This document shows, one piece after another, positions 12,335 to 24,463 of a DNA stretch of 64,000 nt. Numbering within the stretch: the first letter of the stretch is position 1; the number at the start of each line of letters is the position of its first letter. The stretch covers positions 49,492,080 through 49,556,079 of the forward strand of contig CM075773.1 of NCBI GenBank assembly GCA_037974665.1, written 5' to 3'. Below the pieces are notes generated by a model. That model had not been told where the DNA came from. It saw nothing but the letters and a program-made list of their open reading frames with translations, and searched no databases. Source of the DNA: Ehretia macrophylla (Eukaryota; Streptophyta; Magnoliopsida; Boraginales; Ehretiaceae). The position numbers and the translations under genes were made by a program.

Positions 12335-12794
12335 AAATACTGTACGGTCATGCATAATAGATTCTGTACCATGACCGTATAAGCAGCCGCGGAGCTACAT
12401 GAGACCGAACGGGAGTTGCAAAAAATGTTAAAATTTTATGTATTTTTAGTTAAAAAATTCATTAACCACCACTAAAAAAATATATGTTTATATAATTAAA
12501 ACATTATTTATTTTAGTCCCAAAAGAATTCATGAATCCGCTCAAGTATAAGTTGTTATACGCACTATACGGTCATACTTCATTGTTATCACGTTTGTTGT
12601 AAGTCAACCTCTCACTCTTTGTATTAAAGGATCTCTCAGTAAGAAAACTTTTTAAAAAGTTTGACTCAGCGGTCTATTAAAACTTTTATTTACATGAAAT
12701 GGTCTCTACATGTATTTGGGCCCCCCATGTTTTGTAAGTAAAATTCATGACTGACCGGTCAGTTAAATTTTTTTAAAAATTTTCCCTCTTAATC

Positions 12795-13560
12795 ATCTAT
12801 AAGAACGAAAGCCAACAATTATAATGTCCTCGTTATTTCTGTATAATTATTTTATAATTTATTATTATTGAATGACATAGTGAGCAAATCAAATATAATA
12901 TTAATGTTATAAATACATTTATTCTCATTTGTTGACCCCTCTTGGCGTCTGACAGCTTTTTGGGCTCAGGTGATCAAAGTCAAAAAGTATAAATTTTTCA
13001 AAGTAGAAAGCCGTTGGTTTTAGTGTGGTCTGAAATTATATCTTTTTATGGAAAAGTACTAAAACGACGCAGTTATAACTACGATAAGACAGATGTTGAC
13101 ATGATTACGAAAAGATAGACATCCTTTATGTCCTTATATTGAAACTTCTTCTAAAACAAAAAAGGAAATTTTTTTTATGAGCCATGTAATAAATTTATCA
13201 CAATCACATATTAAATTGTGTTATATGTCAAGTTATTATTTTATGAGATTAATTTACGATAGTCTGTATTATACAGACATGTCATGTTAAAATATCATAA
13301 ATTTTTTTTTTTTTTATTAATTTTGTCTTACAGAGTTTTAAATAAATTACTATAATATTCCAATTTATGACAATTAATTAATATTTGTTAACTAATTAAA
13401 ACACTTTTTATCCATATATCACATAACTCATAGAAGAAGAACCAACAAATAAATAATAAAAGACGCAGTCATGAACTATGAAAAGACAGATTTCGAATCA
13501 TTGCGAAAAGAAAGCTTTTCCTTTTTGCTTGTCATTGACTCAAACAATTGGTTCATTACT
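12795..13560. repeat. Segment with a duplicated block of about 90 bp (copy 1)
   Basis: GACGCAGTTATAACTACGAT (about 13064) and GACGCAGTCATGAACTATGA (about 13463) head two versions of the same block; copy 2 also has two (about 45290 and 45680). No coding similarity was recognised, although LGSGDQSQS-like reading survives in copy 2. Confidence 0.55.
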
Positions 13561-13645
13561 AAAAAACAGAAAGAGTGTTCGGTTGGTCTTAGCAAAAAAT
13601 TGTGAGCGTACAAGAGGGAAATTGAGGGTGGAATTTCGCTACTTA

Positions 13646-14448
13646 GAGCAAGGCTAACAGCATCGCTATCCTACTTCCTTAGCCAAAGTAACGAGCCAAA
13701 TCAACTTTTTTTCCTCCAACAGGCTCTTTACTCCCCTCGCCAATTTTTGTCCTCTCGCCATTCCGCTGTACTACTTCACCAGATGTGGCGAGGAAGTCTT
13801 GCTCTCCATTTCAGTCTCAAATGCAACAATGGTCAACATTGACCATTGGTCTTTCATCCAAAACATATATTTCAACCCAAACTGTGTTGTGGTTATAGTG
13901 TTTTGAGCATTTTGTTTGTAAATGTTGGAGTGGGTTCTTACTCAAAATTTAGTTTTTTTTTTTTTTGTTGATGCTTATATTCTGTTCAATAAAATGCCTG
14001 ATAAAATTTTGATTACTTATCCAAATGAGCTGTAGTGAGTTGTAATGCTTGAGCTGTGTGTTTATTCAAATCCGAATGTAATGGTTGAGTTGTGGGTTTA
14101 TTTTGATAGTCTCTTTGGTCATTTATCATGATTCAGGTTTGAATTTTTCTAATTTTTAGTTTTTATTCGTGTAATTTTTTTCTATTTTATATAATCTCTA
14201 CTCATAGATTTCCTCTAGTTTGACTCTCTATCATGATTCAGGTTTGAATTTTTCTATTTTTCTAAAAAAAGACGTTATTAAATAAGTTTAGATAAAATAT
14301 AAAAAGTTATTGGAGTGAAATTAAATAGAGAGTCTGAAATAAAGAGTGTTATTGGAGTAAAACTGAAATAGAGAGTCTGTAAAAATAAAGAATTGCTAAT
14401 TTGACTCTCTATTATGAAAAAAAAATAGAGAAGCTGTTGGACTTGCCC
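13646..14448. mobile_element. Tourist-like (PIF/Harbinger) MITE, copy 1 only
   Basis: TIRs GCAAGGCTAACAGCATCGCT and (reverse complement of the right end) GCAAGTCCAACAGCTTCTCT, flanked by TTA on both sides (13643-13645 and 14449-14451), the PIF/Harbinger target. About 803 bp, no ORF. Copy 2 has a matching unfilled region near 45975, so insertion followed the duplication or was never shared. Confidence 0.75.
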
Positions 14449-14563
14449 TTATATTAGTAATACATGTTCTAAGGCTTTGAATTAAAAAAGAAAAAAAAGT
14501 AAGCGTGGCTCTCAATCGTGCTCAGCCCAGTACCTTTAATTAGTTTGTTTAGTACATATTATA

Positions 14564-14569
<6 letters not shown>

Positions 14570-14638
<69 letters not shown>
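14570..14638. repeat. (TA)n microsatellite
   Basis: About 33 uninterrupted TA dinucleotides. Absent from the matching part of copy 2. Confidence 0.95.
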
Positions 14639-14640
<2 letters not shown>

Positions 14641-15379
14641 CACAAAAAAAAAAAAAAAAGACTGACCCAACTTAACTCAGCTCGTGACCCATGATAGCGG
14701 GACTCGTGGACCGAATTAAGTCCTGTATTTTAAAAAAAATGAGTTCAATTCACCTCAATTCACTAAACATCTGTGCCGAGTCAAGCTCAACTTTTTCGAC
14801 CTATGACTCGATAAAGCATGGTGAATTGTACCAGGCTAGTCCATATGCTAGCTTTAGTCACAACAAAAAGATGTGAGCGCTCTTGAAAAAAATACGATAT
14901 TCAATTTTATTAATTAAATTTGTAATATATATTATACGATTTTAAATTTAAAAAAAAAAAAATAAACGTCGCGCTCAGCCATCTAGGTCACATGGTTTTG
15001 TTTGGAAGCTTTTCTCTTTTTGACTTTTCTATTTCCAAGGATAGAACAGCTTTGTTAAGAGAATTTAGACTGGGGGCCACACTTTTGGTGGTGATCGTCA
15101 CTTTGTGGGCCACATCTAGTCACAGTTGCTTGCCCAGAAGTCAAGAAAAAGAGAGTTAAAACGTTACCTTGAAAAACGTGCCAGCCGACATGCAACTTAT
15201 TCTTTTATTTGTTTGAGTCGAAGAATGGATTAGAGTTGCCTCTGATAGGATGTCTACAGCAGTGGACTGAAACTTATGTAAAATCGTATTTTTTTTTTTT
15301 TTGGCATCATTTAGCACATCACATTTTTTTCAATTTTATCCAATTTTGTTAGTTACATTTGTAATACATGTTTTGTAAT

Positions 15380-15876
15380 ATATATTTTGGTCCCCATTAG
15401 TTTTGGTCCCATCTTTAAAAATCATACAGTTAATCCCATTTTTAAATTTTGGTCCTCATTAATTTTTAATATTTCGTCGTTGTGATATTTTGCTCTTTAA
15501 TTTTTTAAAAATGAACCTTTTAGTCTTTAAAATCAATTTAGTAACCCTTTAATCTCCATAGCAAAATCCATCTATTTTTTATGACTTTATCACATGGCTA
15601 ACACATGATGCCTTACCAATCAACATGCTGCAACCTCAACCAACAATACTGATAGCATGATATTAATCCGCAAGCTGCAACTTCAACTAACAGAATTGAT
15701 AGCGCAACTTTAATAATAATGTGTCAATCACATGATAATGCCGTAAAAAAATAGACGAGTTTTACTATGGTTCCCACTATATCAACTTTAAAGACTAAAA
15801 TGTTCATTTTTAAAGATTAGGAACCAAAATTTCACAACGACGAAACATTAAAGACTAATAATGACATTTACTCAAT
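15380..15876. mobile_element. MITE with TTAATTTTTAATATTTCGTC arms, copy 1
   Basis: The left arm (TTTTTAATATTTCGTCGTTG) pairs with the right arm (CAACGACGAAACATTAAAGA) and continues through TTTAAAAATGAACCTTTTAG against its complement. The orthologous element in copy 2 is 46487-46884, so it predates the duplication. The left edge is blurred here by a local duplication of the arm. Confidence 0.65.
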
Positions 15877-16837
15877 TGTTTTTTATTTGACACAAAAAAA
15901 AAAAATTACAACGTCACCAGTCACATGAATACGAGTGAGAGGAGTTGGGTTTTAAAACATTGGGCCACATGAGAAACATGTACAAAACACAAACTCCCTA
16001 ATTATTTGGAACGATTATTGAACTCAAGCTTTCTTTCGGACGAGAGTCTTAAACTTTATTTTTGGTTGAATTTTGTTATAATTTGTTTTGTGAATATTCT
16101 ATTCACTGTTTATAATAATTCATGTGGCATCTTGGATTTTTGTTAGTCTTGAAGTTAATATGTGATGCATGTTCTGACACCAAGTATCTAAAATATCTAG
16201 CTGGAAACCAATATAGATGGAGTGATACCTGAAGGAGGGAGTCAAGTTTTATGCTTTGAGGATGGTTCATGGTCTCTGTCTTGAAGGTAGGTAGAGAAGA
16301 GATGATGTGGGCCTGAGAATCGCAAGTGTACTGCAAATGTTCGCACCTCCTGCCCAAGAACCCTCAAGCCGCTACAAAAGTTCAAACCATTTGCCTCTTA
16401 TCATCTATGTCTACTACCTAGTCGACCCCTATGTCCTAAATGATTATACCTGGCAGCTTTTGTAAGATATCTCGAATCCAAGAGTTACCTACCTAAAAAA
16501 GAAAAAAGAAAAATCAGCATTTACGGGTGAAAGAAGAGAGAGATAGGACCAATTAAAATTCTCGAAAACCAACCATCTTACTAACCCTAGTCTTTCTTAG
16601 TACGTAAGCTTAGTAGACAATAAGATAAATATTAAATATCATTTAATTTTTATTACTCATTTATTACTTCTCATATGTTTGTTTAATTAAACGACATATA
16701 AAAAGAAGAGAAAAATAAAAAAGTTAGTATACCCAAAAATTCGGTATATAAAATAATTAAGACTTGTTATAATCAAAAATTAATTTTCATTCAAATCACA
16801 TTTTTGTCTCTATTATATAAAAGAAAATAATAAAAAA

Positions 16838-17066
16838 TTAATTATTTTGCATCCTATCTCGATGTACGCGTGGTACCCAACCACCTAAAGAAATTACATT
16901 GTAATTGTGATTAGGGTGCTGGAAACGCTACCTATCGTGATTCTTAGCACAAAATTTTTGACCAGGAATGCTGTATAGTGTTCATGCCGTGTAGCATCTA
17001 ACCAATGGCAAAATAAGGCCTTCAAGCTGGCTTGATGAAAAATTCCATGCATTAAGAGTTAAGTAA
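16838..17066. other. Substitution-free conserved non-coding block, copy 1
   Basis: From ATTATTTTGCATCCTATCTC to TTAAGAGTTAAGTAAA every base matches 48458-48716 except one 16-bp tandem duplication in copy 2 (in the AATGGCAAAAT stretch). Sequence on both sides shows many substitutions and indels. No ORF spans it. Two possible hairpins are visible: GTGCT/AGCAC at 16916-16950 and ATGCT/AGCAT at 16968-16997. Function unknown; it could be a promoter, a non-coding RNA or a gene-converted patch. Confidence 0.6.
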
Positions 17067-18249
17067 ATTGCCAAAAAGTGATCCGTTAAAATAAGATGTT
17101 ATGTGTTTAAATTAAGGTTTCGAACTTTATTAATAAAAAATATATAATTTTTGACAACAAAAAAAGGGTTTGATGAAATTTTATTGTACCTTTTATGGTT
17201 TCCTTTTTTTTTTTTTTTCTGTAAGTTTTCTCTGAAAACTTTCAATACGTCCAATTTTTCAATTTTCCTCTTAATATTTTCACTACTTGGTACATCAAAT
17301 TCTTAGTTAATTTCATTTTCACGTTCCTTCCTAGACTATAATCGTCTCTTTCATCTTCTGACTCACGTTCTCATTATTATTTTTATTATTCAAAATGTTT
17401 TATTGTTCAAAATCAGAGATTAAAGTATGAAAAATGGAAGAAACATGAAGGCAAAATAGTATCACCAGGTGGTTTTTTTTTTTTTTTTTTTCTCTTTGTA
17501 TATGAGAACGTCCTTGTAGAATCATTACTGCAAGTTCACCAAGTTTACTTCTGGTCTTCGAAGCTCTATCTCATGGCTATTGGCATACCTAGTTCGCAAC
17601 AAGTTTCAAAACACAATTCCCATTGTTCGATTCTTTTCAGATATTTTATTGTTGTTTTCTTTCTTTTAATTGTTTTTTTTAGGACGAAGAATTCACTTTA
17701 AATAAGATTATATCGAAATCACCCTCAAAGTTTTAAATTCCGTGGTATAGGATGAGTCCCAACACATACTCTAAATCATTCAAAAATTAGACAATTATTT
17801 GTGATAGAGAATGTTCTAAAATGAAACATTTAATCGCAACAAGTCTACTTTTTATTGTACTAAAAGAAAGAAGAAAATTTATGGAGAGTTGCAACAACTT
17901 GAGGCAAAAAGTTTACAAGATACGAATCAGTGTATAGAAGAACCCCCTATATCATACCTTCAACAATTCTACGTCAAATCATGGCAATGCAACTAAGGAC
18001 AGTAAGCAGTTTGAGTGCACTCCCTGAGTTTGGATGTCTAGATCCGTCACCGTAAATGAATATAGACATATTCGGCTCATAAGTTCATGAATAGTGTTCG
18101 ATGATTATAATATATACATGTGTTTGTGTATGTATATATGTATGTATGAGTGAACATATGTATGAATTTGTATATTCATGTTGATATATGTATATTTGTT
18201 TCTTATAAATTATATGTATTTGTATATAAGTACTAGCTATTTACCAATG

Positions 18250-18644
18250 GGATAAAATAGTTTTATGACCACTACGCTATCTCTTCATTTTTGTTATGGC
18301 CATTCAATTATTTTTAGTCTTAGTTTGGTCATTCAACAAACAATTGAGTTTTATTTTGGCAATTCTATCAATTTTTCTAATAAAATAGACTACTTGTGAA
18401 GGGCAAAATCGTAAAATTAGTTAAATAAATTATATTTTTTCCACCATTTTAAATTTATTTGCAAATTTAATTGATTGATTTTACGAATTTACCCTTAACA
18501 GTTAGTCTATTTTTACCAAAAAATTGACGAAATGGCTAAAACAAAACCCAATTGATAGTTGAATGACCAAAATAGGACCAGAAAAAGTTAGATGGCGAAA
18601 ACAAAACTGAAGAGATAGTTAATAACCATAGAAAGATTTTACCC
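18250..18644. mobile_element. Mutator-like MITE with 9-bp TSD, copy 1
   Basis: Flanked by TTACCAATG at 18241-18249 and 18645-18653. Ends GGATAAAATAG and ATTTTACCC; internal arms repeat TTGGTCATTCAAC-type units in inverted order. The same element sits at 49870-54733 in copy 2 (there filled by later insertions), so it was present before the duplication. Confidence 0.75.
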
Positions 18645-21600
18645 TTACCAATGAAATGCATAAAATTTCTTTATTAATTGTAAACTTAGTACCAACCTTG
18701 CTCCAAGTTTAAGTTTTAATAAATTCTCTTTTTTTTTTATTATTATTACCAAGTAAGTACGTGCTCCATGATCAATATCCTTACATAGTATCACTTACAA
18801 ATTAACCTATTTAGAGAGTTGCCACAAAATCGTTGGTTCACAGTAAAGTCTATAGCACAAATTGATCTGAAGTGTAGATCGTTGTGAGGTCTTTTAAATT
18901 TCAGAAGTGTGGTTATTTCCTAATTTGACCATGAGTCACGTTTTCAAAATAAATAAATAAAAATCCAAGTGCGCACACACATACACATGTTATATTATAC
19001 ATACATTGTGGGGGGTAAAATGATATTAATTTAACATTTTGTAGTTGATGAGTATGTTAAATACCCCTAGCCTTTTCGAAATTTCTTGTTTTGGAACATG
19101 GTTAGGTTGCTAGATTTGTTATAATCTATTTTGGAAAAAAATGTATGTTATATAGTAAAAGAATGATGTTGGAACGGAGACATATAACTTATGGATGCAA
19201 TTGTAAAAGAATGTTTAATGTATATTTTAGTTGCGTTGTATGTTGTTAACTTGATTGTGGAGTTGGTTGTATGATGTTCCAAAGAAGTTGGTTTAGAGCC
19301 TCGGTATCCAAGTTACTGTCGTTATACTACCATAATTTCGTTGCGTCCTGACTGATCGTAGGAGGGGTTGAGTTGGGGTGTGACATTAAGTGGTATCAGA
19401 GCGCATATTTAGCTGTCAGTCGGGGTATCCTCGGAATGTGGGTAGTGGTCTAAGCATGCAAGTATTTATCAATTGAAAGAAAAGTGAAACATATGTTAAT
19501 ATGTTTATGTGATTAATTTACTTATATGTCTAACTTTCTATGTGATTAATATGCTTTATGTGTTAAGTGAGTCAATATGTTTTATGTGATAACGTGTCTT
19601 ACGTACTCAATGTGTTGTAGTTAATATGCATTTTGTGATTAATGTGTATTATGTGACAAATGTGTTTTACATGATTGAAGTGTCTGTGTGAAGTTAGTTA
19701 TTCATGTGGTTTTAATTGTTTATAACTAGCTTATGTGCAACAACGTGCTTTAGGTGCTCAATGTACTTTAAGTGACCAATGTGAGTTACGTGATCAACTT
19801 GTCTTATGTGAAGTTTGTTGCTTATGTAACTTTAATTGTTTATAACTTACTTATGTGATATAACCTGTTTATGTTATGTTGCCTTCTTATATGCTGAATT
19901 GTGTGTTATGTGATAATGTTGTAATATATGATAATCATGTAATATGTTGGTACTTGTTTCATGAGATATAATTGTATATATGCTATAACTGTGGGTGATT
20001 CTTTTGGGTGAAGTAAGGATGACTGCAAGAGTTTTCGGAAACAGAGGTAGGCCATGATTTTGAATTATTATTATTCTAGTAGTTTATTAGTGAGATTTTG
20101 ATTGTTATGTTTATGGATTTTAGTCTCAGTTTAATGGATCTGTTCTTGATGTTCCTTTAGCGAGAATGAAGTTGTTGGAGGAAATAGCAATATATCTTGA
20201 TGATTATAATTACTTTTCTTGCCCTGTTTAACTTCTTATTACTTGGAGATGGATCATAAGTTGAGGTTTCCGTGAGGTTGTGATTAGATACTTTTGGAGT
20301 CTCAACTCAGATTATACTTTCTTGAGGTTATTTTAGAATTAATTTATTTGAGGAATTAGTGATGTATATTTGTGAATAGAATGAAGTGTGGTATAACATG
20401 TGAATATTTCTACTATTTGGGATTGCTATATTATTAATGGATATTTTGGAGTTTTGATCTTTAAACCTTGGAGACAATTGGAGTAATTCCTGACTAAAGT
20501 TACTTTATTCGAAGATGTAATTGTTGGGAGAAATAATTATTTGAGAAAATAAGAATGCATTTTGGTGACTGAACATTTACTTGCCTACATCAAACTTTTG
20601 AGTTCTAGGTGGTATGACTTTCTAAATTGTTGATTGGGGATTCTCTTGTGTTATAATGGGTTAGTATGAATCTATATTGTGTTATCAGATTTTGGAGTCT
20701 TCATCAGTCAATCTTGTTGGGTACTTGGTGATTTATCTTGTTTAGTGATTGGTCTGGTGCAGAATATAAATTTTGGAGTGATTGTATGACTCCTCAGGTT
20801 CTCTAGATCTCCTTAGTGTCTTGTTTTGAAGGGAAATAAATTGAAAGATTTGAGTTGTTGTGTTTAAGTGTGTAGGTGGGACATTCTTCTTGTGCTTCAT
20901 AATTTTATCGGTCTTATTATTCTCTTTTACTCTATTCTCACTTATTTGAGAGAGAGTTACAATTTTTTAGCCTATCAATTTATTTCTTGAAAGTTTGCTT
21001 ATAGGATTAATGGATCCTCTAGTCAATTGACATTGTTTCTATTCTTAACATTCATATTTGCTTCTTATAGCAATGTCGCTTATTGGAGTTAAGGTTTGAC
21101 ACTTCTATATTTCATTCTATATCTCCAGCCATTGGTTTCAATATTTCATTTCATCCTATTATTGTTCATTTTAAAGTAATTTTTCCTTTGGTATACCATT
21201 TTACTTGATCGAATTTCACTGGCTTGATGTACTCCTTACCTAAGTACATCATTGTCATTCTTGTTGATCTTTGCTAATCCTATTATTTTATTATTAAATC
21301 CTAAGCCATTACTTTACTTGTAACTGCTCATTCAATATACTCAGCACTGTCCTTTCTTATTTATACTTCTTTGGTTATTGCGTGCTGAGATACTCATTAT
21401 CTTGACAATCATATTGATGGGTGCTTAGCTTAGGATAAAATTAAGGTCAATTCTAAGTCAAGTTTTAACTCGCAAGTGCACGAGTAATTGTAGCGTAGTG
21501 TGCTAGTGCGAGGTCGAATCCACAGGGAGGCTATTTGAAAGTTTGTAGAAAAGTGTAAGTAAAGTGCCTAAGTAATTAAACTAAATTAAATTGTAAATTG

Positions 21601-24463
21601 TATGATTTGAATAAAAGTTAACTAAAAATAAAATAAAAGTGAAATTAAATGCGAAAACTAAAATTAAATATGAAAGTGGAAATTGAAGTTTGATCACTAT
21701 TGGGAAAGATTTAGGGATCGGATTCCTATGCAAAGTTGAATTCTAGGCACGAACTTAGGATTTCGTATTTTGATGCAAAATTAGACTACAAGCCTAATTA
21801 ATTAAATAATCACCTAAAGTTAACTAATTAACGGGTTAGACCTAGTTTAGAGGTGCAACGCTATCTCCAAGTCCTTTATCTAGCCGGAGTGTAGATTTGT
21901 CCTAAAATCCTAGACAAACACATTAACTAATTAAGTGAAGGAAAACTATGGTACAACCTATAGTTTTCACAATCAATCCCAATTTATATATTTGATCTAC
22001 CATATGAATTCCTATTAATTACTAGCTACAAGCATAATAATTAATAGAATAAATAATAAAGCATGTAAATCAAATATATAAGATTAGCATCAAAATAATC
22101 CAACCAAGTTCAAGACCATAAAATTAAATTATTGCATAGTAATCCTACCCTAAACAATGAATTAAGTGTTCATGTTCAACAAAACTGAATCAACATTATA
22201 AAAAGAAAATAAATTAAACTTCTCCATAAATTGATTTGAATATGTTAAAAATAATAATTTAATCTGAATCCCAACTGAAAATTGAAGAAGAATTTATGAA
22301 AAGAAATAAACCGAACTTGCTGCTGTTTTTTTTCTCGTTGTCAAAGTTTTTTTTCTCCTTCGCTGCTCACTGGTTGCTCTCTGCTTTTTTCCTTTTCTTT
22401 GTTCTGTGCTGCAACTCATATATATCTCGCGTCTGCTGCTGTGCTGCTTTTATAGAAAAATTGCACCGCCCTATTCATGTGTTGAATGGGCTTACTTTGC
22501 TGCCAAAAAAATAAAAGGCCATGTGGACCAAGGCTTTATTTTATTATTTGTGTAAGTTAAGTCCAAATTGGACTTGTTTGGTCCACGGTCAAGGCTTGTA
22601 AGCCTTGATCAACTTTATTTTCTTTTTTTTTTTTTTTTCTTTTCTTTTCTTTTTCTTTGCATTTCTTTCACCATCTTTTGATTCTTCCGCGAACAATTCT
22701 TTGTTAACATTTTTTTCATCCAATTTGACTCCAAATCTTCTTTCATCATTCAATTCCTACATGCACAAAAAATGCAATTAAAGTGATCAAACATTATAAG
22801 TAATATGCATAATTAATTCTAAAAAGCAAAGAAATAGGCCTAAAAATATAAATATATCAACACTCCCAAACCTACCTCTTGCTTGTCCTCAAGCAAGACT
22901 AGGATCTAAGCAAATCTCCAAGTTATCAGGACGTTGCTCTAATTAATCAATCAACTCTAGTAAAAGGACAAGGTTCGGGGAACAATTGATCCTATGGTGT
23001 AGTAGTGAAATGAACTCATTCAGATTTCTCTTTAAAGACAAAGCATGTTTACTACAAAATTACACCAAACACGATCAAGTCTCCACGTAACTAAGCAGCA
23101 AGACAACTTAATACAATTAGATCATAATACTTGCACCCCCATTGCCCTTATAATCCTCCATACATGCCTTTTATCCTTTTTCCTAGAACATAAAAGTAAA
23201 CATATTTCATCTCTCTTTATTAGGTGATTGGTCCCTGACGGTAACACCCAACACCCCATGTAACGAGCTTTCGAGGACATCAATCCCAACCACTTAAGGC
23301 TTACGTTGATAGGCTTTGAAAGGCCCCATGCATACCCTACTTGCTCGAAGTGTTGAGCACCGAAACACCACACACCTTAAGCACATATCCCTAAAGATAG
23401 ACAATAAATATAAGGACAGTGGTGCTAAGAGATAGAAGTAAAGAATTTCTTTTGTTTTTTTTTCATCATTTTTTTTGTTTTTGTTTTTTTCTTCTCTCTT
23501 TTTTTTTTCACTATAAAGGCTCAGGCACACAAATAAGACTACTCAAGCGAGGGTACTCATATCACAACCACATTATATCACATCATCTTACAACCAAGTC
23601 ATGGGACCACAATAGCCTAGGCATAATCTCACAGTCTCCACGCCTCGTATTCATCAAAATCAATCCTAAAAATTCAACTCAAAACTACCTCATAAAATCA
23701 AGAACCACCTACTCTCCTCAATCACTTCATAAGAGCTAATCAATACACCATCACAACTCCTCAATTACCAGAAAATCTATCTCAAATCCACAAATAAACA
23801 AAAACATGAAAAAATATTTTCACATTTTTTTTCACATTTTGTTCAAGTTTTCCCCAAAACAATAATGGACACAATTAAACAACCACACCCCCAAACCTAA
23901 AGTTTGCTTGTCCTCAAGCAAATAAGAGTAAAACATGCTTAGGGTTTGCGAAGGGGAAAATATCAGATAATGAGAACCCAATAGTGAAAATGCATGAATA
24001 GAAAACAATTAAGAGAAATAGAGGGAGTAGATGGACATACCTGAAGTGATCGATAATGAAAAGAAAGGTAACATTTCACATCTACAACTTGTAATTAAGC
24101 TCAAGAGCAAAACGATAGAGAATAAGGCAAAATAAAATGAAAATACAATAAAATAATAAAAATATTTTTTACTTTTTCATTTTTTATATATTTTTTTGTT
24201 GGCCGACCCTATTTACATCCCCATACAAAGGCTCCGAACTCTGGGAGGCACTAAAGCCGACTCACTAAAAATAAATAAGCACAATAAAACAATTTAAATA
24301 AAGAGAGCTAGAATGCAAACACCTGGATCCATTTAATGTCAGCTAGTAAGACAAATCTTGTGAAACTTCAGAAATGGAGTTAACTAAGTACATTATAAAT
24401 GCGGAGGAGAGGCCATTAATTTCAAACCAAAAACGTACTCAAACCCCAGACATCTTCCCATAC

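Larger units (their letters stand above)
9470..19083. repeat. Segmental duplication, copy 1
   Basis: Collinear with 36545-55170. Shared anchors run in the same order: TAAATAAATATGCACTTCC (9585/36647), AACCTAAGGCCCCACTCTAT (9694/37324), the membrane-protein ORF (11801/39838), CAGCTTTTTGGGCTCAGGTG (12953/45148), a MITE (18250/49870) and a shared 3' edge AGTTGATGAGTA-GTTAAATACC (19046/55141). Most aligned non-coding parts differ by a few to about ten percent by eye plus indels. It lacks several MITEs and the copia nest of copy 2, but has its own Tourist-like MITE and an AT microsatellite. The right edge is cut by the LTR element at 19084. Confidence 0.9.

Noticed and set aside
22296-22514. Plus-strand ORFs rich in Phe/Ser repeated at 29850-30125
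   Set aside because: Both lie at the same place in the two Athila LTRs and mirror T-rich tracts; no protein features.
23122-23739. ORFs of both strands in the Athila 3' region
   Set aside because: Low-complexity T-rich or overlapping frames with no similarity; no integrase motif (HHCC or DDE) seen.
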